Source: CAYTSW01 sp964440605 (GTDB lineage: Bacteria > Planctomycetota > Phycisphaerae > Phycisphaerales > UBA1924). Taken from it: a DNA stretch of 15,556 bases. The stretch is taken from positions 1-15,556 of the forward strand of contig CAYTSW010000059.1 in assembly GCA_964440605.1 (NCBI GenBank). The letters run 5' to 3'. Position 1 is the stretch's first letter, and every line of letters starts with the position of its first letter. This document shows, piece after piece, positions 6,071 to 13,311 of this stretch. The notes under the pieces were generated by a model. It did no database searches. It was not told the origin of the DNA and was given only the letters and a program-made list of their open reading frames with translations. Position numbers and translations under genes: made by a program.

Positions 6071-6913
6071 TCAGCCGGGGTAGGTGCAACACGTGCGGTC
6101 GGTTTCCCAGACCGTCACGGCGCGCAGTTCGACGCCCTCGCCGTGGGACTCGATCGCCGGTTTCAGCCGCTCGAAGAAGACCCGCGCGATGTGCTCCACC
6201 GATGGATTGACGCCGCCGCGCGCGGGGTCGAACTCCTCGGTGTCGACGTTCAGATGCGTGTGGTCGTAGCGCTGGAGGATCACTTCGTCGGCGAGGCGCT
6301 CGAGGTCGGCCAGCGTGAAGTCGGGGGCGCCGTCACCCACGCGCAGAGCCACCAGCGGTTCGAAGCGGTAGTTGTGCCCGTGCCCGCTGGGGTTGTTGCA
6401 GGCACCGAAGACGCTGCGGTTCTCGTCCTCCGACAGCTCCGGCACGTGCAGCCGATGGGCCGCGGCGAAATCGAAGGACTGTCGGATCGTGGCGATGCCC
6501 TGCTCGGTCATGTCGACCTCCACGGCGTAGGTTGGGGTGAGCCACCAGGTGAGCCCGTGCAGTATTCGGCCGACCTCGTCGTCCATGCTCAAGGCCGTCG
6601 CGATCTCCCAGATGACGTCCTGCGGCTCGACGTGCGGGCGCTCCAGACACGCACGCTCGACGGCGGGCAAGGCCCACCTTCGGACCGCCACATCGACAGC
6701 CTTGATGTTGACGAGGTACCCGGTTGTCAGATCGGGCTCACCCTGACAGACCACGTCCATTTCGTAATACCGGCCCAGCCCGCGCATGGCTGGCTTGCCC
6801 CCGAAGCCGTTTCGGCCCACGGAATCGCGGTCCGACGCGGGGACACCGGCGGCGTGGTCGGGGTTGGCATGCCCGATGCAGAATCTGACCGTGCGTCGAA
6901 GCCGAACGCTCAC
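6071..6913 (-). CDS. Two-domain 6-pyruvoyltetrahydropterin synthase/QueD family protein
   Basis: The product is 280 residues, twice the length of a usual PTPS/QueD (about 120-150). The C-terminal half has the complete active site: zinc ligands H153 (AAAHRL), H178 and H180, the catalytic cysteine C172 in CNNPSGHGHNY, the DHTHLN pair D217-H218, and E270 near the end (VWETDRTCCTY). The spacing C-x5-HGH is that of true PTPS (dihydroneopterin triphosphate to 6-pyruvoyltetrahydropterin) rather than the C-x3-HGH of many QueD enzymes. The N-terminal half keeps the fold signature RYYEMDVVCQGEPDLTTGYLVNIK, but GLGRYY replaces GHGHNY, so it should not bind metal. GTG at 6913 is used as start; no Shine-Dalgarno precedes it. 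Substrate (biopterin-like, queuosine or folate route) cannot be fixed from sequence alone. Confidence 0.88.
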   Translation of the reverse strand: MSVRLRRTVRFCIGHANPDHAAGVPASDRDSVGRNGFGGKPAMRGLGRYYEMDVVCQGEPDLTTGYLVNIKAVDVAVRRWALPAVERACLERPHVEPQDVIWEIATALSMDDEVGRILHGLTWWLTPTYAVEVDMTEQGIATIRQSFDFAAAHRLHVPELSEDENRSVFGACNNPSGHGHNYRFEPLVALRVGDGAPDFTLADLERLADEVILQRYDHTHLNVDTEEFDPARGGVNPSVEHIARVFFERLKPAIESHGEGVELRAVTVWETDRTCCTYPG

Positions 6914-6919
6914 GCGATC

Positions 6920-6925
6920 AGTCTA
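6920..6925 (-). promoter_or_regulatory. Candidate -10 box placing transcription at the PTPS start codon
   Basis: On the - strand TAGACT (6925-6920) ends 6 bases before the GTG start at 6913. If it is a real -10 element, the transcript would be leaderless, which would agree with the absence of a Shine-Dalgarno. The same hexamer serves as the candidate -10 of ffs. No convincing -35 is seen. Confidence 0.25.
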
Positions 6926-6971
6926 GGCTTGGACCCCCCCGTCACGACTTCCCGTTACCCGCCAGCACGCC

Positions 6972-6977
6972 GAGGAG
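6972..6977 (+). promoter_or_regulatory. Ribosome binding site that fixes the GTG start of the peroxidase
   Basis: GAGGAG lies 6 bases before GTG 6984 and 27 bases before the next in-frame ATG at 7005. It therefore supports the GTG start. Confidence 0.7.
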
Positions 6978-6983
6978 CCCGCT

Positions 6984-7616
<633 letters not shown>

Positions 7617-7654
7617 CTGAGGACGTGGGGGACCAGTTTGCACCCGCCTGCTCG

Positions 7655-7686
7655 ACGCGCCGTCCCCGTCCGCCGGGCCGGCGCGT
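7655..7686 (+). terminator. Strong hairpin downstream of the peroxidase gene
   Basis: ACGCGCCG (7655-7662) pairs with CGGCGCGT (7679-7686), and an inner CCCG/CGGG (7665-7668 with 7674-7677) stacks on it with a 5-base loop, for 12 pairs in all. It starts 38 bases past the peroxidase stop. The following bases TGTAGCTTT are only mildly T-rich. It likely separates the peroxidase from the gsp operon. Confidence 0.5.
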
Positions 7687-7692
7687 TGTAGC

Positions 7693-7706
7693 TTTGCGAG
7701 CGCAAA
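7693..7706. promoter_or_regulatory. Inverted repeat upstream of gspF, possible operator
   Basis: TTTGCG-AG-CGCAAA is a perfect 6-bp inverted repeat with a 2-base centre, 27 bases before the gspF start. This is the size and position of a repressor or activator site. A TAGCAT at 7722-7727 could be a -10 box but lacks a well-spaced -35. No regulator gene is seen next to it. Confidence 0.35.
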
Positions 7707-7733
7707 CGCGATGGTCGCCGATAGCATGATGCC

Positions 7734-8945
7734 GTGACCGCGTTCCGCTACACCGCGCTGGGGCCCGACGGCGCCCGCACCACGGGGGCGCTCGACGCGC
7801 CGTCGGAGTCGGCGGCGCTCGCGGAGTTGCAACGCCGTCAGCTCACCCCCCTCGACATCGCGCCCGGCTCCGCCTCGGGATGGCGCACGGGCACACAACG
7901 CGGCGAGCGCATCCCTCAGCCCCAGCTCGCCCGGGCCTACACCCAGCTCAGCGACCTCCTCCGCGCCGGCGTGCCGTTGCTGCGCGCACTCCGCCTGCTC
8001 GCAAACCGAAAGTCCACTCCCGCCCTGGCGCGCGTCTTCTCCTCCATCACCGAGTCCGTCGAAGATGGCGACGATCTGGCCGAGGCCATGAGCGCCCACC
8101 CCGGCGCCTTCCGGCCCATCCACATCGCCATGATCCGCGCGGGCGAGAAGGGCGCTTTTCTCGAACAGGCCCTCGCGCGGCTCGCGGGCTTCGTCCAGGG
8201 ACAGGTCGAGCTGCGTCAGAAAGTCACCGGCGCGTTGATCTACCCGGCCGCCATCGTGGTCATCGGCGGCATCATCCTCGGCGTGCTCTTCGTCGCCTTC
8301 GTCCCGATGTTTGAGGAACGCTTTGCCGGCGTCGAACTCCAACTGCCCACGCTCATTGTCATGGGCATCTCCGACGTGCTCGTTCACGCTTGGCCACTCG
8401 TGCTGCTGGCGGTCGGCGGCACCGTAGGCGGGCTCTGGTGGGCAATGCGCCAGCCCGAGCTGCGCGAGAAGCTCACGCTGGGCCTGTGCGCGCTGCCGAT
8501 CATCGGCCCGCTCCTGCGCGCTTTGGCGGTCGCCCGCTTCGCCCGGATCCTGGGCACGCTCCTCGAATCGGGGGTGCCCATGCTCGCCTCGCTCAAGATC
8601 GCCAAGGACGCCGCCGGCATTCCCGCCATGGCCCACGCCATCGAGGAGGCCACACGCTCCGTCTCGCACGGCCAGCGATTGTCCGAACCCCTGGCGGAGT
8701 CGGGGCTGTTCGGGGAAGACGTCGTTGAGATGATCGCGGTCGCCGAATCGGCAAACAACCTCGATGCCGTCCTGCCAGGCATCGCGGACACGCTCGAGTC
8801 GCGCGTCGCCCGCCGCCTCGATGTCGCGGTCAAGCTCATCGAGCCGATGACGATCGTGGCGATCGGGGCGACGATCGCCTTCGTCGCCTTCGGGTTGCTC
8901 CTGCCGATCATCAAGCTCGCCAGCGGACAGGGCAGCGTGGGGTGA
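7734..8945 (+). CDS. gspF: Type II secretion inner-membrane platform protein GspF
   Basis: The product is 403 residues, the family's usual length. The N-terminus MTAFRYTALGPDGARTTGAL is the standard GspF/PilC opening. Two T2SSF repeats follow (about 66-190 and 265-390). Landmarks are LLRAGVPLLRALRLL and its partner LLESGVPMLASLKIA, HIAMIRAGEKGAFLEQAL and its partner EMIAVAESANNLDAVL, and GALIYPAAIVV. Three transmembrane helices are predicted (about 169-191, 215-237, 370-393). GspF sits in the inner membrane and couples the ATPase GspE to pseudopilus growth. GTG at 7734 is chosen because the protein starts with the family motif; the Shine-Dalgarno is weak. It heads the cluster, so gspC, gspD and gspE are not upstream as in the classical operon. 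Confidence 0.95.
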   Translation: MTAFRYTALGPDGARTTGALDAPSESAALAELQRRQLTPLDIAPGSASGWRTGTQRGERIPQPQLARAYTQLSDLLRAGVPLLRALRLLANRKSTPALARVFSSITESVEDGDDLAEAMSAHPGAFRPIHIAMIRAGEKGAFLEQALARLAGFVQGQVELRQKVTGALIYPAAIVVIGGIILGVLFVAFVPMFEERFAGVELQLPTLIVMGISDVLVHAWPLVLLAVGGTVGGLWWAMRQPELREKLTLGLCALPIIGPLLRALAVARFARILGTLLESGVPMLASLKIAKDAAGIPAMAHAIEEATRSVSHGQRLSEPLAESGLFGEDVVEMIAVAESANNLDAVLPGIADTLESRVARRLDVAVKLIEPMTIVAIGATIAFVAFGLLLPIIKLASGQGSVG

Positions 8946-8954
8946 GGCCGCCGG

Positions 8955-8960
8955 TATGAT
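8955..8960 (+). promoter_or_regulatory. Candidate -10 element in the gspF-gspG gap
   Basis: TATGAT (5 of 6 to consensus) lies 81 bases before gspG, in the only sizeable gap of the operon (95 bases). No good -35 is found 16-18 bases upstream. The major pseudopilin is needed in excess, so an internal promoter would make sense, but the evidence is one hexamer. Confidence 0.25.
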
Positions 8961-9040
8961 CGAGAGCCACCGCGGCGTCGGCGCACGGATGCTCTGCCGC
9001 GCTTGAATCAAGAGATCCATCACTCGGAGGCCCTCGCGAG

Positions 9041-9529
9041 ATGACCCGCACATCCACCAGTCGTCGGCGTCGCGCCGGCTTTACGCTCGTCGAAGTCCTC
9101 ATCGCCATCGCCATCGTCGCCATCTTGGGCGGCTTGGTCGCGGTGAACTTCATCGGCACCGAAGACCGCCAGAAGCCCCGCCTGGCCCAGATCGAGATGG
9201 ATTCGATCGAGGACGCCCTGCGGCAGTTCCGCATCGCCTTCGGACGCTACCCCTCCGAGGACGAAGGGCTCGCTGTTCTCTGGGACAAGGACGCCTTCGC
9301 CCCCGAGGACGAAGCCTTGTCCGACGAGTGGACGGCCTTTCTCGAAGACGCCAAACCCAATGATGTCTGGGGCAACGAGTGGGGCTACCGCGCCGAGTCC
9401 GAGTACGACCAAGACTACGACCTCTGGTCCAACGGACCCGACGGCGAAGAGGGCACGGACGACGACATCACCAACTGGGACGAGGACGCCGAACTCGGCG
9501 GCGGGTCGGGCTCGCTGCTGGCGGACTGA
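9041..9529 (+). CDS. gspG: Type II secretion major pseudopilin GspG
   Basis: The product is 162 residues. The prepilin leader RRRRAGFTLVEVLIAIAIVA has the cleavage site G13/F14 and Glu at mature position 5. The GspG-specific globular part follows: FRIAFGRYPSEDEGLAVL, the DVWGNEWGYR segment, and DLWSNGPDGEEGTDDD followed by ITNW, which corresponds to the calcium-binding loop of GspG. GspG polymerises into the pseudopilus that pushes substrates through the secretin. The C-terminal tail (EDAELGGGSGSLLAD) extends past the usual end. The start is supported by GGAGG at 9026-9030, 10 bases upstream. Compared with well-known GspG the mature protein is more acidic, with runs of Asp/Glu. Confidence 0.94.
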   Translation: MTRTSTSRRRRAGFTLVEVLIAIAIVAILGGLVAVNFIGTEDRQKPRLAQIEMDSIEDALRQFRIAFGRYPSEDEGLAVLWDKDAFAPEDEALSDEWTAFLEDAKPNDVWGNEWGYRAESEYDQDYDLWSNGPDGEEGTDDDITNWDEDAELGGGSGSLLAD

Positions 9530-9537
9530 GGCGCCCT

Positions 9538-10356
9538 GTGCCGCCTCGCGCATCGCGGGCCTTTAGCCTCGTCGAAGTCCTGATCGCCATCGGTCTGGTC
9601 GCGACGGTCGCCGCGTTGGCGGCGCCCGCCGTGCTCGGACGCCTCGAGCGCGGCTCCTTCAAGGCCGCGCAGGATTCCCTCGCCGCCGCGGTGCGTACCA
9701 CGCGCGACCGGGCGATGCGCGAGAACGCCGTGCTCGAGCTGCTCGCCCGCACAACGGCGGGGGAGCCCGTCCGATTCATGGTCGCAACGCATGACGGGCG
9801 GTCAGATGTGGCAAACGAGTCTGACTTCGGCGAGTTCGCCGGGCTCGCGAACGATGCGATCCCCGAGTCTGCCGCGCCGCCTGACCCGGGTTCGGAAAAC
9901 GAGCGCCGCGCGGAAGAGGTCGCTCGGTTGCCCGACGGGCTGACCGTGCAGCGTCAGGATGATGTTGCGACTGGCGTGGACGCTCTGCTCGATCTTCCCC
10001 CTGAGGCGATGGATGGCCCGCCGATCGTCGATCCGCTCACCGGCGAGGCGGAAGCGGACGAGGTGCTCATCGCGATCGTGCTGCCGAGCGGGATCGTCAT
10101 CCCGGAGCAGGATCTGCTGCTCGCGGCATCGGACGGTGGGCGGTACGCGCGAATCTCCATCAACCGGTGGACCGGTGCCACGACGTTCCAGCCCTTCGAC
10201 CCCGAGGGTGCCGACGGACTGCGTGATGGCGACGCCGGCAACGAGACGATGGGCACACCGCTCGACGGTGCTCCCGGTCCGGGCTTCCCGATGCCGCGCG
10301 CGGGCGCGGATCGCGGGAGGCGTGGGGGGGCTGCGGACGGCGGGGGTGGGCGTTGA
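9538..10356 (+). CDS. gspH: Type II secretion minor pseudopilin GspH-like
   Basis: The product is 272 residues from GTG 9538, chosen because GAGG (9528-9531) overlaps the gspG stop 6 bases upstream and it gives a short prepilin leader. The leader is PPRASRAFSLVEVLIAIGLV: Glu is at mature position 5, but the residue before the cut is Ala8 rather than Gly. The GspH-type middle region FKAAQDSLAAAVRTTRDRAMRENA is followed by a long, acidic, Pro-rich insertion (about 95-165). Then come the strand LIAIVLPSGIVIPEQDLLL and the typical ISINRWTGATTF near the end. The last 30 residues are Gly/Arg/Pro-rich. It is longer than usual GspH (about 150-200 residues). H is inferred from the order G-H-I-J-K and this pattern; a generic prepilin is the alternative. 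Confidence 0.8.
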   Translation: MPPRASRAFSLVEVLIAIGLVATVAALAAPAVLGRLERGSFKAAQDSLAAAVRTTRDRAMRENAVLELLARTTAGEPVRFMVATHDGRSDVANESDFGEFAGLANDAIPESAAPPDPGSENERRAEEVARLPDGLTVQRQDDVATGVDALLDLPPEAMDGPPIVDPLTGEAEADEVLIAIVLPSGIVIPEQDLLLAASDGGRYARISINRWTGATTFQPFDPEGADGLRDGDAGNETMGTPLDGAPGPGFPMPRAGADRGRRGGAADGGGGR

Positions 10357-10841
10357 TGCGGCGCGGGTCGCTGCTGCTGGAGATGGTGATCGCCCTCGCG
10401 GTGCTGGTGGGCGGAGCGTTGACGGTCCTCGGGGCGATGCGACAGGGCGTCTCGAACGCGCAACGAGCGGCCGAGCGGATGCGCGCCATGGACATCGCCG
10501 CCTCCACCCTCGCGCAGATCGAAGCCGGCATCGCCACGCCGACCGAACTGGACGGCCCGGTGCCGTCCTTCGAGCAGGACGGCGTGGCGGCGTTCGACGA
10601 CCTCGCCCCGGAGCCCACGCCCTGGGAGCGCCGCATCGAGACCGACCGCAGCAGCTTCGGCGCGCTCACGAGCATCACCGTAACCGTCTACCGAGCCGAC
10701 GAAGTCACGCGCGAGCCCGAGTCCGGCGCAGCGCGCGTCACGCTCAGCGGGCTCGTGCGCACGGCGCGGCTTCTTGAGGACGACGAAAACCCCGAGGACG
10801 CCGAACTGCGCGACCTCCGCCGGCGGGAGGGCATCCGATGA
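10356..10841 (+). CDS. gspI: Type II secretion minor pseudopilin GspI-like
   Basis: The product is 161 residues from ATG 10356, which overlaps the preceding TGA by one base (TGATG); a TTG one codon earlier is possible. The very short leader MRRG is cut before SLLLEMVIALAVLVGG, so mature position 1 is Ser rather than Phe, while Glu at position 5 is kept. A mature domain with AERMRAMDIAASTLAQIE follows, resembling the GspI pattern of an amphipathic helix ending in leucine/alanine repeats. The remainder is poorly conserved and ends with an acidic then arginine-rich tail. It sits between the H- and J-like genes, the GspI position. Function: one of the tip-complex pseudopilins I-J-K. Confidence 0.75.
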   Translation: MRRGSLLLEMVIALAVLVGGALTVLGAMRQGVSNAQRAAERMRAMDIAASTLAQIEAGIATPTELDGPVPSFEQDGVAAFDDLAPEPTPWERRIETDRSSFGALTSITVTVYRADEVTREPESGAARVTLSGLVRTARLLEDDENPEDAELRDLRRREGIR

Positions 10842-11566
10842 ACGCGCGCCGGGCGTTGACACTCGTCGAGACCATCGTCGCCATCGCGCTGATGGTCCTG
10901 CTCGGCGCCGCTCTCAGCGGGTTCCTGTGGGACTTGCAGCGGCAACGCGACGTGCTCGCCGATCTCGCCGACGACCGCCTGGCCGCCCAGATGCTCTTCG
11001 ACGAACTCACGCACGACCTCGCCTTTGCGGTGACGTCTGCGGAGGGCCGCGCGGGGCTGATCGGGGACGAACGCTCGTTGACCGTGCGCTCCAGACGCAT
11101 CGCGCCCGTCTCCCTCGACGCAGCGGCGGCCCTGCGCGACCTGCGGACGCTGGCGGTCACCTTCGACGAGGAACAGAGCACGCTCACGCTCGCGCAGCAG
11201 CCCGGCGCATCGGCGGGTCCCGCCTCGGCGTTGAGCGAGCGCATCCGACGCTTGCGGCTTCGGTACCACGACGGAGCGACATGGACCTCGTCGTGGAACG
11301 CCGCGGCTTCGGGAGAACTGCCCGCCGCCGTCGAGATCGCCCTCTGGTTCCACCCCCCGGGCCGACCGAGGCGACTCCAGGTGCAGGACGACGAACTCGG
11401 CCCGCTCGGGCGGGTCCCGGAGGAACTGGCCGAGTTGTCATCTCCTGAGTCGTTCCTGCGCGGCGACGAGAGCGCTTGGGCCGCGGAAGGCTCGCTCGAC
11501 AAAGTGGTGTGGCCCGAGCCGGACCGCCTCCGGGTCATCGCGATTCCCATGCTGAGGCGCGAATGA
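10838..11566 (+). CDS. gspJ: Type II secretion minor pseudopilin GspJ-like
   Basis: The product is 242 residues from ATG 10838, overlapping the gspI stop by 4 bases (ATGA), with GGGAGGG (10825-10831) 6 bases upstream. The leader MNARRA is cut before LTLVETIVAIALMVLLG: Glu at mature position 5 is present, and Ala instead of Gly precedes the cut. The segment LAAQMLFDELTHDLAFAV matches the usual GspJ region (D-x-L-x-R-A-like helix), and the strand LRTLAVTFDEEQSTL plus AVEIALWF fit the family's beta domain. It is part of the tip complex with I and K. J is inferred from position and size. Confidence 0.78.
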   Translation: MNARRALTLVETIVAIALMVLLGAALSGFLWDLQRQRDVLADLADDRLAAQMLFDELTHDLAFAVTSAEGRAGLIGDERSLTVRSRRIAPVSLDAAAALRDLRTLAVTFDEEQSTLTLAQQPGASAGPASALSERIRRLRLRYHDGATWTSSWNAAASGELPAAVEIALWFHPPGRPRRLQVQDDELGPLGRVPEELAELSSPESFLRGDESAWAAEGSLDKVVWPEPDRLRVIAIPMLRRE

Positions 11567-13311
11567 GCACGACGCACCCCAAACCAACCCGGCGGATGTC
11601 GCATCGGCGAGGCGTTGCCCTCATCGCGGTGGTCGTCGCGGTGATCCTCGGGGCGTACGCCGCCGCGACCGCGCTCGACCTCGGGCGGGCGTCGGCGAAC
11701 GCTTCGCACACGAGCTCGGAGCGCGTGATCGCTCACACGCACGCCTGGGCGGGGGTGCGGGCTTATGCGGAGGAACTGCTCGAACAACGCGACGAACTGC
11801 TCGAAGGCGCATCCCTCGAGCTGCCCGACGAACTGACGATTGTCGAGGGCGAGACCAAGCGTGTCCTCGCGAGGCTGATCGCCGTCAGCGGAGAGACCGC
11901 TATCCCTGAGAGCGTCAAGATCGATGTCAACCGGGCGACCCCCGAGATGCTGTCCGCCCTGCCGGGCATCGACGAGGCGCTGGCGAGTGCCATCGTCGCA
12001 ACGCGCGAGCGCGCACCTATGCACAGCGTGACCGACCTCTTGAGCGTGAAGGGCGTGTCGATTGAGCTTCTGTTCGGGCCGCTCGAATCGCTGCGCCGCC
12101 CCTGGTTGAGCGCGAACGACGGCCCGCGAAGCGCGCTCGACGCTCCCGAGTTCTTCGCGAGTGGCGTCGGCGACACAGACGACCTGCCGCTCGCTGACGT
12201 GCTGACGGTCTTCAGCGCCGAGCCGAACGTGCAGAGCGGTCTGGGACAGGATGGGGAGCGCTTCCTGGGTATGCGTCGGATCAACCTGCAGGAGCCGTGG
12301 TCGGAGAGGTTGCGCGAGTTGATCGTCGAGCGCTACGACGAGGAGACCGCGAGCGCTATCGAGACGATCAAGCAGAACACCACCTTCGAGACCAAGGGCG
12401 ACATCGTCCGCGTGCTCATCCGATTCGGCGTGGACTCCTCGAACTGGGCCGAGATACTTGATGCCTTCACCACCACCGCCGACCCGTACCTGCTTGGGCG
12501 CGTGGACGTGATGCGCGCCCCCGCGGCCGTGCTCGCGGTCGTGCCCGGGCTCGACGAAGAGACCGCCCAACGCATTGTCGATGCGCGCGAGGCCCAGCGG
12601 CAGAGCGGCGGGAGCGCCAACACCGCGTGGCTGGTCGAGGAAGAAGTCATCTCCGCCGACGCGTACGCCGACGCCGTGGACTGGCTGGCAGCGCGGAGCC
12701 TGCAATACCGCCTGGTCATCGCGACGTGGGAGGAAGATGCCCGGTCGAGCGCCGGCTTTGACGATCTCGCCGTGCCGGACGAGCTGGCCGCTTTCGACGA
12801 GAACGATGAGCATGACGCCCGCGAACGGCTGCGTGTGACGGAAGTGGTGATCGATCTGGCGGCGCCGCGCCCGAGGATCGCGCTGCTCCGCGACGTCACC
12901 GCCCGCCCGTTCGCCGCGGGCCTGGCGGGGATCGTCGAACGTGACGCCGAGCGTGAGCCAAGCGTGGCGGCGTTGAGCCCGACAGAAGCGAGCGAGTCCC
13001 GCGAAGACGGGTTCTTCCCCGATCAGGGGGGAGGCGCGGGGTTTGACCTGTTGTCCGAGCCCGACTTCGGCCCGAGTTCCCTTGACTTATCGGACAGTAA
13101 TGGAGTCCGGACCCGCGGCCTGAGCGGAAACGGGACCGATAGAGGTGGGGTGGACGATAACTCTGGGACGCCCGAGGCGGAAGATGCCGGTGCGCCCGCC
13201 GCGGGCGCGGATCGTCGCGTCGGACGCTGGGTCGGCGTCGGCGGTGCTCGCGATCGCGAATCGGGCAATCGGCGTGGCGGGAGCCCCGGAGAGGATGGCG
13301 ACAGGCCGTGA
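11563..13311 (+). CDS. gspK: Type II secretion pseudopilus tip protein GspK-like, extended
   Basis: The product is 582 residues from ATG 11563, overlapping the gspJ stop (ATGA); an ATG at 11596 is an alternative. A basic leader MSHRRG precedes the hydrophobic helix VALIAVVVAVILGAYAAATAL (about 18-38). Position 5 after the cut is Ala, and loss of Glu5 is typical of GspK. Helix-hairpin-helix segments characteristic of the T2SSK fold appear: IDVNRATPEMLSALPGIDEA (about 120-139), INLQEPWSERLRELIVERYD (240-259), and VDVMRAPAAVLAVVPGLDEE (about 314-333). GspK caps the pseudopilus with I and J. It is much longer than E. coli-type GspK (about 330). The final 150 residues are Gly/Asp/Ser/Arg-rich and probably disordered. 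Confidence 0.85.
   Translation: MSTTHPKPTRRMSHRRGVALIAVVVAVILGAYAAATALDLGRASANASHTSSERVIAHTHAWAGVRAYAEELLEQRDELLEGASLELPDELTIVEGETKRVLARLIAVSGETAIPESVKIDVNRATPEMLSALPGIDEALASAIVATRERAPMHSVTDLLSVKGVSIELLFGPLESLRRPWLSANDGPRSALDAPEFFASGVGDTDDLPLADVLTVFSAEPNVQSGLGQDGERFLGMRRINLQEPWSERLRELIVERYDEETASAIETIKQNTTFETKGDIVRVLIRFGVDSSNWAEILDAFTTTADPYLLGRVDVMRAPAAVLAVVPGLDEETAQRIVDAREAQRQSGGSANTAWLVEEEVISADAYADAVDWLAARSLQYRLVIATWEEDARSSAGFDDLAVPDELAAFDENDEHDARERLRVTEVVIDLAAPRPRIALLRDVTARPFAAGLAGIVERDAEREPSVAALSPTEASESREDGFFPDQGGGAGFDLLSEPDFGPSSLDLSDSNGVRTRGLSGNGTDRGGVDDNSGTPEAEDAGAPAAGADRRVGRWVGVGGARDRESGNRRGGSPGEDGDRP

Noticed and set aside
10744..12813. 689-codon open frame on the - strand opposite the I-, J- and K-like genes
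   Set aside because: It spans three real genes with overlapping starts and stops on the + strand and shows no motif.
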